Shown here: positions 6,080-13,088 of the stretch, piece by piece
How the letters are laid out: each line of letters opens with the position of its first letter
How positions within the stretch are numbered: position 1 is the first letter of the stretch
Assembly: GCA_016187105.1 (NCBI GenBank)
Contig: JACPKK010000003.1
Location: 1 to 15,048 of the forward strand
Direction: 5' to 3'
Length of the DNA: 15,048 nucleotides
From: Candidatus Curtissbacteria bacterium
Lineage (GTDB): Bacteria > Patescibacteriota > Microgenomatia > Curtissbacterales > GWA2-41-24
The notes under the pieces: generated by a model
Seen by the model: only the letters and a program-made list of their open reading frames with translations
Told to the model about the DNA's origin: nothing
Databases searched by the model: none
Program-made: the position numbers and the translations under genes

Positions 6080-6931
6080 GACCATCCTGCCTGCGGCCGT
6101 CTGAAAGACCCTCAAAACCTCGATTTCCACATTTTTGCCCCGATACTCCAGCCCTCCCTCGACAACCACCATTGTACCGTCCGCCAAATACCCGACTCCC
6201 TGCCCGCTGCCCTTTCCCTTATCCCTAACTTCAAGCCTTAACCTCTCGCCCGGCAAAACTTTGCTTTTTAAGGCCTCGGCAAGCTCGTTTAGATTAAGGA
6301 CCCTCACTTTTTTGATCCGGGCTACCTTGTTGAGGTTGAAATCCAGCGTCAGAAGCCCTGCCTTCAATTTTTTCGCCAGCGCCACCAGCCCATCGTCAAC
6401 CCGCCCGCTTTCTGCCCCAATTGCTAAAACCGCCACCTTACACATCTTTTCCTTTTGCAGATCGGAAAGCACATCCAGCCCTCTCCTGCCTTTGCCTCTC
6501 TTTAAAGAGTCGGCGCTATCAGAAAGCGCTTGCAGTTCTCTAATTACCCCGTCGCCGATAAGTAGCGTTCCCAATAAAAAACCTGTCCTGGCAATGTCTA
6601 GGATCCGGCCGTCTATGAGTACCGATGTATCGCAAACTAACGGATTGATATATTTTGATGCTTTCCTCCTCCTTTTAAACCTTAAAGTCGGAACCGAAAG
6701 GTGGGGCGGCTGGACTTCCTGCAAATACTTGACAATCTGCGCCGCTACGGCGCGAATCCCCGCGCGGCCGGCCAGCTCAAAAAGCTCCGGCAGGATAAAG
6801 CCCAGTATCCCGAACGAGAATATGGCCAAAACTATAAAAAACGCCCCTTGGGGATACAAAACCACTCTGGCCACAAAAGCGCCGGCAAAGCCAAAAACTA
6901 TAGCCAGAATGAATCTAAGCAAAACCTTCAT
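6041..6931 (-). CDS. yacL: PIN/TRAM-domain membrane protein, YacL-like
   Basis: The encoded protein has 296 aa. Two hydrophobic segments (about 3-24 and 29-52) suggest membrane anchoring. A PIN nuclease domain follows, with the usual acidic residues Asp101 (CDTSVLIDGRI), Glu132 (VIRELQ), Asp179/Asp180 (GRVDDGL) and Asp197 (LTLDFNL), so the metal-dependent RNase site looks intact. A TRAM RNA-binding domain covers about 226-285. This order matches Bacillus YacL, whose gene lies near radA there; here too radA is directly upstream. The last residues, FARRANNANESE, are encoded by the right hairpin and arm of the GxxExxY element, so the native C-terminus was probably altered by that element (inference). 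No strong Shine-Dalgarno sequence is seen at ATG 6931. The substrate is unknown. Confidence 0.88.
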   Translation of the reverse strand: MKVLLRFILAIVFGFAGAFVARVVLYPQGAFFIVLAIFSFGILGFILPELFELAGRAGIRAVAAQIVKYLQEVQPPHLSVPTLRFKRRRKASKYINPLVCDTSVLIDGRILDIARTGFLLGTLLIGDGVIRELQALSDSADSLKRGKGRRGLDVLSDLQKEKMCKVAVLAIGAESGRVDDGLVALAKKLKAGLLTLDFNLNKVARIKKVRVLNLNELAEALKSKVLPGERLRLEVRDKGKGSGQGVGYLADGTMVVVEGGLEYRGKNVEIEVLRVFQTAAGRMVFARRANNANESE

Positions 6932-6938
6932 GATTTAC

Positions 6939-6987
6939 AGGTACCACAGGTAGCACAAGTATCACCCAGCGGTACTCGTGGTACTCC
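6939..6987. repeat. Family F fold-back repeat, short copy between radA and the yacL-like gene
   Basis: Units of 9 bp (GGTACCACA, GGTAGCACA, AGTATCACC) are followed by complementary units (GGTACTCGT, GGTACTCCT). It lies in the 79-bp gap between the radA stop and the next start codon. It belongs to the same family as the insertions inside radA and the S1 gene. Confidence 0.7.
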
Positions 6988-7010
6988 TTTAGCCCATGAC
7001 ACTCTTTACT

Positions 7011-8480
7011 TTATTCTCCGTGCAGCGCATACGAAACCGCCTCTTCCAGCGTCTTAAACCTTTCAGGCGTTATAAAATCGCCAAATCCGATGCGTTTTGC
7101 CTCCTCTATACGGTTTTTGGCATATGAAACCGGCCTAAGCTCGCCCAAAAGGCCAACTTCGCCAAAAGCGCATGCTTCCTCGGCAATTGCCACTCCTTGC
7201 ACCGCCGAAGCAATTGCCAAAGCCGCCGCCAGATCTGCCGCCGGTTCATCAATCTTCAAGCCTCCGGCCACATTCAGATAAACATCTAGGCTGGAAAGGG
7301 AAAGCGACGCCGCGCGTGACAAAGCCGCAATTACAATCTGCATTCTCGAAAAATCCAAGCCCGTAACTCTTCTGGTGGGCACGCCAAAGATAGTCGAGGT
7401 TGAGAGCGCCTGCACTTCGCAGATAAGCGGCCTGCCGCCGGCGATCGTCGCGCAAATAGCGCTCCCGGGGCGTTTAGCAATCCTCTGCGCCAAAAATATT
7501 TCCGAAGGGTTAAGTACTTCCAGCATTCCGCCGTCCGTCATTTCAAAAACGCCGACCTCAAACGTCGAACCAAACCTGTTTTTAACGCTGCGCAAAAGCC
7601 GGTAAGCGTGCATCCCGTCGCCCTCCAAATTCAAAACCGCATCCACCACATGCTCCAAAACCTTCGGCCCGGCAATGTTGCCCTCCTTGGTTACGTGGCC
7701 GACAACAAAAATCGGCGTGTGGGTCTGCTTTGCGTGCCGCTGAAGGATACCGGCGCACTCCCTCACTTGCCCGACGCTTCCCGCCGAGCCGGAAAGTCTC
7801 TCGCTTGTCAGTGTCTGGATGGAATCGATTATAAGAAGCGCCGGCGCAATTTTCTCGCTCGCCGCCACAATCCCTTCAACAGAAGTTATGGGCAAAATGA
7901 AGAGGTTATCGGGTAACCGGGTTATCAGGTTCTCGGGTTTTTTCTTTCCTGATGTCCTGATGTCCTGATTACCTGATGGCCGGCTGACAAGCCTATCTGC
8001 CCGAATTTTTACCTGCTGAGCCGACTCTTCGCCGGTGACATAAAGGACGGAAGTATCACGAGTTGTCAGAGTATCACGGGTATCACGAGTTTTCTTACTC
8101 ATTCCCGTGGTACTTGTGGTACCCTTACTCCCCGTGGTACCCTTTGCAACGGCCATCGCCGCTTGCAAAAGAAGCGTACTCTTCCCAATCCCCGGATCGC
8201 CGGATATGAGAACAATCTCCCCCGGCACAACCCCGCCTCCCAAAACCCTATCAAATTCCCCAAATCCCGTACTCATTCTATTGGCCTTCTGGCTCTTAAC
8301 CTCCGCCAGCTTTACCAGCGACTCTATATACTTTGTCCCTATGTCTCTTTGTCCCTGTGTCTCTGTCGAGACCGATGTCTCGACCAAACTATTCCACTCC
8401 CCGCACTGCGGACATTTCCCATAAAATGAAGCGGATTTGTATCCGCACTGCTGACAGATATATTCGGAGTGTTGCTTCAT
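7011..8480 (-). CDS. radA: DNA repair protein RadA with two in-frame repeat insertions
   Basis: RadA is a RecA-like ATPase and branch-migration helicase in recombination. The encoded protein (489 aa) has an N-terminal zinc finger (Cys9, Cys12, Cys23, Cys26), Walker A GDPGIGKS (94-101), Walker B LLIIDS (215-220), the RadA-specific KNRFG motif (300-304), and a C-terminal Lon-like domain (about 320-489). Two segments have no counterpart in ordinary RadA: residues 113-143 (Thr/Arg/Asp-rich, GTTGSKG to TRDTS), between the Walker A helix and the next strand VLYVTGEES, and residues 165-190 (SRPSGNQDIRTSG to LITRLP). The first is encoded by a family F repeat, the second by a family B repeat. Without them the protein would have about 432 residues; both seem to be loop insertions that keep all motifs. 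No clear Shine-Dalgarno sequence precedes ATG 8480. It lies between the S1 gene and the yacL-like gene. Confidence 0.95.
   Translation of the reverse strand: MKQHSEYICQQCGYKSASFYGKCPQCGEWNSLVETSVSTETQGQRDIGTKYIESLVKLAEVKSQKANRMSTGFGEFDRVLGGGVVPGEIVLISGDPGIGKSTLLLQAAMAVAKGTTGSKGTTSTTGMSKKTRDTRDTLTTRDTSVLYVTGEESAQQVKIRADRLVSRPSGNQDIRTSGKKKPENLITRLPDNLFILPITSVEGIVAASEKIAPALLIIDSIQTLTSERLSGSAGSVGQVRECAGILQRHAKQTHTPIFVVGHVTKEGNIAGPKVLEHVVDAVLNLEGDGMHAYRLLRSVKNRFGSTFEVGVFEMTDGGMLEVLNPSEIFLAQRIAKRPGSAICATIAGGRPLICEVQALSTSTIFGVPTRRVTGLDFSRMQIVIAALSRAASLSLSSLDVYLNVAGGLKIDEPAADLAAALAIASAVQGVAIAEEACAFGEVGLLGELRPVSYAKNRIEEAKRIGFGDFITPERFKTLEEAVSYALHGE
7904..7981. repeat. Family B fold-back repeat inside radA (8-bp units)
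   Basis: On the plus strand four 8-bp units (GGGTTATC, GGGTAACC, GGGTTATC, AGGTTCTC) are followed, after a T-rich centre, by four complementary-type units (TGATGTCC twice, TGATTACC, TGATGGCC). The same design, four plus four 8-bp units, occurs in the 23S gene at 11064-11149. An 8-bp period is not frame-neutral, yet radA stays in frame across it. Confidence 0.75.
8052..8144. repeat. Family F fold-back repeat inside radA (9-bp units)
   Basis: Plus-strand units AGTATCACG, AGTTGTCAG, AGTATCACG, GGTATCACG are followed by CCCGTGGTA, CTTGTGGTA, then CCCGTGGTA again. The 9-bp period equals three codons, giving TRD-TRD-TLT-TRD on one arm and GTT/STT residues on the other. The boundaries are set by where ordinary RadA sequence resumes. 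Confidence 0.8.
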
Positions 8481-8490
8481 TTCGATTGGA

Positions 8491-8582
8491 GAGTATCACG
8501 AGTAGTCGGGGTATCACAAGTATCACGGGCTTCGTTTTGAGCTCGTGGTACCCGTGGTACTCTTTGAGCTCGTGGTACCCCT
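8491..8582. repeat. Family F fold-back repeat between the S1 gene and radA
   Basis: Left-arm units GAGTATCAC, GAGTAGTCG, GGGTATCAC, AAGTATCAC and right-arm units GAGCTCGTG, GTACCCGTG, GTACTCTTT, GAGCTCGTG fill nearly the whole gap between the two genes. It reaches the S1 stop codon and ends about 10 bp before the radA start, so it would fold in the mRNA between them. Confidence 0.75.
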
Positions 8583-9814
8583 TACCTATATAAAACTGGT
8601 TTTTCCTTCGCTATCGGCGAAAGAGAAATCCTGCGCGAGGCTGTGTCAACCGACTCAATTTCGCATTCAATCTCCTGTCCCACGCTAAAGTCCATGTTTG
8701 GGGGAATCTTAGAAATATGAACGAGGCCCTCGATGCCGCTTGCCCCGCCATCCGGACTCTCGAGCATCACAAAAACCCCAAACGGTGTAACCTTGGAAAC
8801 CGTACCTTTAACCTTCTGCTCCTTTGCGTATTGTGCCGACGCTTCGGCAAATGGATCTTCGCCAAGCTGTTTTATTGATAAATTCAGCCTGCCGGTCTCC
8901 AAATCCTTGGCTATCACCATGACTTCTACTTCCTGGCCGACGGAAAACATCTTCGTCGGCTCCTCTATCTTTTCCCAGGAAATTTCCGAAATATGCACCA
9001 AACCCTCTATTTTAGAAAGAGCATCGCGGGCATCAAGAGTACCACGGGTATCACGAGCTGTCACATTAGAACTTGTTTTTGAGCCCGTGGTACTCGTGGT
9101 ACTCTTACCACTCGTGGTACTCTTATCTACATCAATCTCTACAAAAATCCCAAACGGCAAAATAGCCGTTACAACCCCCGAAAACTTATCGCCGATCTTA
9201 ACCTTGGCAAGCGTCTTGATGACTTTTTCCAAATCCTTCTTATCCGGCCGCTTCTGCGAGAAAATCAGCCTGTTTGTAGCCTGATCTACCTCAATCGGCA
9301 CCACCGTCAGCCGCTTGCCGATAAGCTCACCAAGCTTGGAAGGGGCCGAGAGAAGTTGCGAGGCGGGCAAAAATCCCCGCAGGCCAAAGTATTCGCAAAT
9401 CACCCCTCCGCGGTTAATCTCCACGGCCAGAACCTCGGTGCCGTTTCCCTTGTCGCGCATCTCAACAAGCTCTGCCCATCTTTTGACACCCGTCAGCTTT
9501 CTAAGGGAAAGGACTGTCTGCCCCGTTTCGTTTTCCGGCTGGACAACCGTTGCTTCAATCGTATCTCCGGGTGCCAGCTTGGAAACCAAATCCCCTGCCG
9601 CCGTTATTTCCCGGCCAAAAATAATGCCTTCCGATTTGGCCCCAATATCAACCAAAATCTCGTTTCTGGAAGCCGAAATAATCTTACCGCTTACTTCTTG
9701 CCCGCGGCGGACTGTTGGAATTTGGAAACCGGTTTGCGCCAAAAGCGCAGCCATTGGGCTTGTGCCCGACTGTTCAGAGAAATTAGAGGATTTTTTGTTT
9801 TTTGGACTCTTCAA
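8582..9814 (-). CDS. rpsA: Ribosomal protein S1-like protein with four S1 domains
   Basis: The encoded protein (410 aa) has four S1 RNA-binding domains at about 36-106, 122-188, 206-314 and 332-400. Domains three and four carry the familiar FG-[IV]-FV and EGLVHIS signatures. S1 helps the 30S subunit bind mRNA. Domain three is interrupted at about 231-267 by a Ser/Thr/Arg/Asp-rich stretch (KSTTSG to ARDALS) encoded by a family F repeat; domain sequence resumes at IEGLVHISEISW. The start is unusual: the open frame begins with TTG 9814 just after an in-frame TGA, while an ATG at 9818, better placed after AAGGAAG, is in another frame and meets a stop after 11 codons. Two A6 runs on the coding strand (9803-9798, 9796-9791) are possible sites of an indel that would join them. 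A promoter lies upstream, and radA and the yacL-like gene follow on the same strand. Confidence 0.9.
   Translation of the reverse strand: MKSPKNKKSSNFSEQSGTSPMAALLAQTGFQIPTVRRGQEVSGKIISASRNEILVDIGAKSEGIIFGREITAAGDLVSKLAPGDTIEATVVQPENETGQTVLSLRKLTGVKRWAELVEMRDKGNGTEVLAVEINRGGVICEYFGLRGFLPASQLLSAPSKLGELIGKRLTVVPIEVDQATNRLIFSQKRPDKKDLEKVIKTLAKVKIGDKFSGVVTAILPFGIFVEIDVDKSTTSGKSTTSTTGSKTSSNVTARDTRGTLDARDALSKIEGLVHISEISWEKIEEPTKMFSVGQEVEVMVIAKDLETGRLNLSIKQLGEDPFAEASAQYAKEQKVKGTVSKVTPFGVFVMLESPDGGASGIEGLVHISKIPPNMDFSVGQEIECEIESVDTASRRISLSPIAKEKPVLYR
9014..9124. repeat. Family F fold-back repeat inside the S1 gene
   Basis: This 111-bp in-frame insertion lies in the third S1 domain. Plus-strand units such as AGAGTACCA and CGGGTATCA are matched by GTACTCGTG, GTACTCTTA and CCACTCGTG in the other arm, with a 9-bp period. 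Conserved S1 sequence on both sides (FGIFVEID and IEGLVHIS) defines the limits within a few codons. Confidence 0.8.
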
Positions 9815-9870
9815 CCATGCTCACTTCCTTAGTTAGATATTCAAACTTGCTTATCAAATTTGTTGCCGCC

Positions 9871-9876
9871 AGTATA
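9871..9876 (-). promoter_or_regulatory. Extended -10 promoter of the S1-radA cluster
   Basis: The minus strand reads TGCTATACT, an extended -10 with TATACT at 9876-9871. The -35 region 16 bp upstream (TTTAAT) is weak. The start would be near 9865, about 50 nt before the S1 coding region and just after the rRNA terminator. Confidence 0.5.
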
Positions 9877-9903
9877 GCAAAGTTTTAAAAACATTAAAAG
9901 CCA

Positions 9904-9930
9904 ATAAAAAAGCCCAGCTTTAGCTGAGCT
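9904..9930 (-). terminator. Terminator of the rRNA operon after 5S
   Basis: On the minus strand AGCTCAGC (9930-9923) pairs with GCTGGGCT (9918-9911) around a TAAA loop, with one mismatch, and is followed by TTTTTT. It begins 6 bp after the 5S 3' end. Confidence 0.8.
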
Positions 9931-9936
9931 ACTTTA

Positions 9937-10054
9937 TACTGGCGCCGACCTATTTTCGCGGAGAGTTCCCCCTCAACTATCGTCAGCGCTAAACCGTTTC
10001 ACTATCCTGTTCGGAATGGGAAGGAGTGGTACCAGCTCGCACAAGACACCAGTA
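9937..10054 (-). rRNA. rrf: 5S ribosomal RNA
   Basis: The minus strand carries the 5S core CCATTCCGAACAGGATAGTG followed by AACGGTTTAGCGC. The ends TACTGGTGTC and GGCGCCAGTA pair as helix I with G-U wobbles, giving 118 nt. A protein gene, rather than a bare spacer, lies between it and the 23S gene. Confidence 0.95.
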
Positions 10055-10099
10055 CGGGAAATTCTAAATCAAAATTGGCAATAATTCAAGCCAGAACTT

Positions 10100-10537
10100 T
10101 TATCCTCTGGAAGGAATCGCACACGTGAGGGGTTTCCCTTTTTCAGCTCTTTTAGCATTACGGTAGTCTATCCTCAAGCTATCTCGACTCAATTCCAAAA
10201 TTCCAGACACACCTTCTCTGTCCCCATTTAAAGAACCGCAGTTACCATTCTTAATATTATTTATAGCTATCCCTAAAATTCTTATAGCAGCGCCTTTGCC
10301 GCCTACTCTCTCAATGCTTTCTAAATAGGCAGATGGGTTCAAGTTAATAACAACTTTCCCCTGCGCGAAAACGTCTTCAAACCTCCGCTTTCTTTGGCCA
10401 AGCTCTCGCTTAAAGATTGGATCCATGCAAGCCGCAAGCAAGATTAGTTCGGCTGCTCTAAAGTCCCAACGAAGATCCGGATGTTCGACTTCAGGATAAG
10501 TTGTGGCGCACTGTCTTTGTTCTCTCTCATTTGTCAT
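10100..10537 (-). CDS. Protein of unknown function in the 23S-5S spacer
   Basis: This 145-aa frame begins at ATG 10537, 4 nt after a good ribosome-binding site AAAGGAGA (10548-10541), and has its own consensus promoter at 10673-10701, so it is probably a real gene. I do not recognise the family. The protein is mixed alpha/beta in appearance, soluble (no signal peptide or membrane segment), and rich in Arg, Lys and Glu. A stretch AAELILLAACMDPIFKREL (about 28-46) could be a helix, and IERVGGKGAAIRILGIAINNI (about 75-95) resembles a Gly-containing turn followed by a helix. The tail is basic. Its position between 23S and 5S on the same strand suggests that it and 5S may be co-transcribed from the internal promoter. 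A role in ribosome assembly would be a guess from position only. Confidence 0.65.
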   Translation of the reverse strand: MTNEREQRQCATTYPEVEHPDLRWDFRAAELILLAACMDPIFKRELGQRKRRFEDVFAQGKVVINLNPSAYLESIERVGGKGAAIRILGIAINNIKNGNCGSLNGDREGVSGILELSRDSLRIDYRNAKRAEKGKPLTCAIPSRG

Positions 10538-10597
10538 ATTTCTCCTTTAGAGAATGTAGCACTACTAAAACGACGATTTCGGCAAGTGCGAAATTCT

Positions 10598-10622
10598 CGC
10601 AAGGAAGCGTTCTCGCTTCCTT
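10598..10622. repeat. Perfect hairpin in the leader of the spacer gene
   Basis: AAGGAAGCG and CGCTTCCTT form a 9-bp stem around a 4-nt loop. It lies in the leader of about 130 nt between the predicted transcription start near 10666 and ATG 10537. On the minus strand the T run comes before the stem, so it is not a normal terminator for that strand. Confidence 0.65.
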
Positions 10623-10672
10623 AAAAAAATACCCTATGCACTTGGCAGTTGGGTATATACACTATGGGTTGC

Positions 10673-10701
10673 ATTTTACTCCAAACATCCATATTTGTCA
10701 A
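10673..10701 (-). promoter_or_regulatory. Promoter of the spacer gene and possibly 5S
   Basis: TTGACA (10701-10696), 17 bp, TAAAAT (10678-10673) on the minus strand. A second, weaker candidate with an 18-bp spacer is TTGACA (10788-10783) to TTTAAT (10764-10759). Confidence 0.7.
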
Positions 10702-10714
10702 AGTAAAAGCCCTC

Positions 10715-10743
10715 TTAAAAATCACACCGCCCTCAAGTGTGAT
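10715..10743 (-). terminator. Possible terminator between 23S and the spacer gene
   Basis: On the minus strand ATCACAC (10743-10737) pairs perfectly with GTGTGAT (10727-10721) and is followed by TTTTAAG. If active, it would end the 23S transcript before the internal promoter at 10673-10701, splitting the rRNA operon into two units. The T tract is short. Confidence 0.45.
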
Positions 10744-10825
10744 TCTCTTTATGCCTTAATTAAAAGGCTATCCAGTTAAGTTTGTCAAGAGGAGATTATT
10801 TTTGCTTGACACAAACCTGACAATT

Positions 10826-10981
10826 CTCGCGCGCAGCACGAGTACGCTAATTTAAGCGAATTAAAAACTAATAAAAGCTAATGAGCTAATATGTAGATTG
10901 TTAAACAACCAGACTATTTGCTCATTCGCATCAATTCGCTTCTACATTCGCGTCCATTCGCATACTTGTGCTACGCACAAG
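10826..10981. repeat. Family A fold-back element A1, just 3' of the 23S gene (156 bp)
   Basis: The left hairpin is CTCGCGC-GCA-GCACGAG (10826-10842); read as minus-strand RNA its one imperfect pair becomes a G-U wobble. The right hairpin is CTTGTGC-TAC-GCACAAG (10965-10981). The left arm has GCTAATTTAAGCGAATT and AATGAGCTAAT; the right arm repeats ATTCGC every 10-12 bp. The centre contains GTTAAAC. It lies outside the 23S processing stem. Confidence 0.8.
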
Positions 10982-10993
10982 ATAGTGTCTTCA

Positions 10994-11026
10994 AAACCGA
11001 GTGGAATGTCTCGCGCAAAGCGCGAG
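10994..11026 (-). other. 3' processing stem of 23S and terminal hairpin
   Basis: Sequence at 10994-11007 (minus ATTCCACTCGGTTT) pairs over 14 positions with 14791-14804 (minus AAACTGAGTGGAAT), the stem that brings the two ends of pre-23S together. Just inside lies a perfect hairpin CTCGCGC-AAA-GCGCGAG (11010-11026), again 7 bp with a 3-nt loop. Confidence 0.7.
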
Positions 11027-11063
11027 TAGGTATATGATCTATTAGTACGACTAAGCTGGAAAT

Positions 11064-11163
11064 CTGGTTACCAGGTTTTCAGGCTATCAGGTTGTCAGGA
11101 AAAAAATCCTAACTTCCCGATTACCCGATTACCCGATGACCCGATGACCTCCGCGTTAGCGGA
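11064..11163. repeat. Family B fold-back insertion near the 3' end of 23S
   Basis: The left arm is made of 8-bp units (GGTTACCA, GGTTTTCA, GGCTATCA, GGTTGTCA; 11064-11099) and the right arm of CCCGATTA twice and CCCGATGA twice (11116-11149), followed by the hairpin TCCGC-GTTA-GCGGA (11150-11163). It interrupts the last helices (about H98-H101) before CGTACTAATAG. The architecture matches the insertion at 7904-7981 in radA. Confidence 0.8.
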
Positions 11164-11553
11164 CAACACTTACATGCTTTACACTTGTCGCCTATCAACG
11201 TCGTAGTCTACGACGGATCTAAGATATTTAGTCTTGTGGCCTGTTTGGCGCTTAGATGCTTTCAGCGCTTCTCAGTTACCAGCGTAGCTACCCAGCAATG
11301 CTCCTGATGGAACAACTGGCACACTAGGGGCTGGCTCGTTCCGGTCCTCTCGTACTAGGAACGACCCCACTCAAATATCAAATCGCTTGCACCGGATAGA
11401 GGCCGAACTGGCTCACGCCGTTCTGAACCCAGCTCGCGTAACGTTTTAACGGGCGAACAGCCCGACCCTTCCCGCCTACTTCAGCGGGAGGATACGTTGA
11501 GCCGACATCGAGGTGCCAAACCTTCTCGTCGATATGGACTCTTGGAGAAGATC

Positions 11554-11586
<33 letters not shown>

Positions 11587-11747
11587 AAGCTCCGCGGTTC
11601 CCATGAACCAGCGGAGGATCACTATGACCTGCTTTCGCACCTGCTCGTGATGTACCACTCGCAGTCAAGCCGACTTATGCCATTGCACTCTAAAAGTCCG
11701 TTTCTGTAGGACTTGAGTCGACCTTTGTACGCCTCCGTTACTCTTTT

Positions 11748-11783
<36 letters not shown>

Positions 11784-11856
11784 TTGTCCCGCCTCCCGTA
11801 TTTTGTTAGGACAAGCGGTAAGTTCCAATAGTCGAAAAGAGAGGTGTTACATTGGC

Positions 11857-11882
11857 GGTACGTTCATGTAACTGAACGTACC
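11857..11882. repeat. Copy 1 of the 20-nt hairpin in 23S
   Basis: GGTACGTTCA and TGAACGTACC form a 10-bp stem with loop TGTAAC. By position in the gene it lies in the H78/H79 part of the L1-stalk region. The central 20 nt, ACGTTCATGTAACTGAACGT, are identical at 13302-13321 and 13903-13922. Confidence 0.85.
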
Positions 11883-11929
11883 TCCCTCCTACGCTATACA
11901 GTTTCGTCAATTGAAACAATGCCAAGTTG

Positions 11930-11960
<31 letters not shown>

Positions 11961-12036
11961 GTGCAAGTTGGCCGCATCTTCACAGCCATTGCAATTTCGC
12001 CGAGTCTATCCTCAAGACAGTCGCTAAGTCGTTCAA

Positions 12037-12085
<49 letters not shown>

Positions 12086-12132
12086 AACAGTTATAGTTAC
12101 TGCTGCCGTTCACCCGGGCTTATACCCCTAGC

Positions 12133-12288
12133 ACACAGCTCAGGAAAATCAAAATGAAAAAATCAAAAATCAAAAATTATGGAAACTTTTTAGATAAAAA
12201 GTTTTTATTCGCAGAAAAGCTCTGCTTATTTTAAAAACTTCCAACATTTTGATATTTGAAATTTAATATTTAATATTCCTGTGCCGTG
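12133..12288. repeat. Family C A/T-rich fold-back insertion in 23S
   Basis: The left arm has repeated ATCAAAA-type units (12143-12180) and the right arm TTTTGATATTTGAAATTT-type units (about 12247-12278). An internal hairpin ACTTTTT/AAAAAGT and GCAGA/TCTGC lie near the centre. It sits at the tip of about H68, between CCGGGCTTATACCCC and CCAAGAGTAGTTGACC. The limits are approximate, and no clean 7-bp hairpins bound it. Confidence 0.65.
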
Positions 12289-12409
12289 CACCAAGAGTAG
12301 TTGACCTACGAGCACTGGGCAGGTGTCAGCCCCTATACTTCGACTTTCGTCTTAGCAGGGACCTGTGTTTTTGTTAAACAGTCGCTTAGCGTCGTTAACT
12401 GCGCCCCAA

Positions 12410-12548
12410 GCGAAGCTTTCAGCTTCGCAGAACGTCGAGTTTCACTCGACTTTTGGTTAATGGTGAATAGTTAATAGAGATTTGCTTCTTGAAGCTATCC
12501 ATTTACTATTTTCCATTTACCATTCACTGCGGAGGCTCAAAGCCCCGC
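12410..12548. repeat. Family D fold-back insertion in 23S
   Basis: Two adjacent perfect hairpins with TTC loops begin it: GCGAAGCT/AGCTTCGC (12410-12428) and GTCGAGT/ACTCGAC (12434-12450). Then come a left arm with GGTTAATGGTGAATAGTTAA (12455-12474), a short loop, and a right arm CCATTTACTATTTTCCATTT (from 12499). It ends in GCGGAGGCT-CAA-AGCCCCGC (12529-12548, one bulge), which may be partly native rRNA. The site corresponds to about H63. Confidence 0.65.
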
Positions 12549-13088
12549 TCGGGGAGGACATCTACCAAAGGTACGTCCAGTTATATTGCCGAGTTCCTTA
12601 AGGATAGTTTTCTCGCTCGCCTTAGTATGCTCTACCAGTCCACCTGTGTCGGTTTGCGGTACGGTTTTGAAAAAATCTGGTAACGGGAGAATTTCTTGGA
12701 AGTTGAAACGTTTTCTCTTGCCAGCTTGCGCCGACTTGCCGTCAAAGCTCAAATAAACATGAAAGCGGATTTGCCGACCTTCATTTTCTCGCTTTTTGGG
12801 GGCCGTATCATTTCGACCCAGAAGCATTCCATCTCCGTCTTCCCTTTACTCCTAACGATTTTTCCAAAGTAGCAGAATATTGACTGCTTATCCATCGACT
12901 ACGCCTTCTGGCCTCGCCTTAGGACCGACTAACCCTACGCCGACGAACGTTGCGTAGGAAACCTTGGACATACGGCGTCCCTGATTCTCACAGGGATCTC
13001 GCTACTCATACCGGCATTCTCACTTCGCACCGCTCCATCCTAACCTTACGGAAGGACTTCACTGCATATGCGAACGCTCCCCTACCGT

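Noticed and set aside
8052..8144. CRISPR-like array because of regular short repeats
   Set aside because: Units are 9 bp, degenerate and contiguous, without spacers, and the second half is the complement of the first.
10598..10622. AAGGAAGCG/CGCTTCCTT hairpin as terminator of the 23S transcript
   Set aside because: On the transcribed minus strand the T run comes before the stem, so it cannot act as a standard terminator there.
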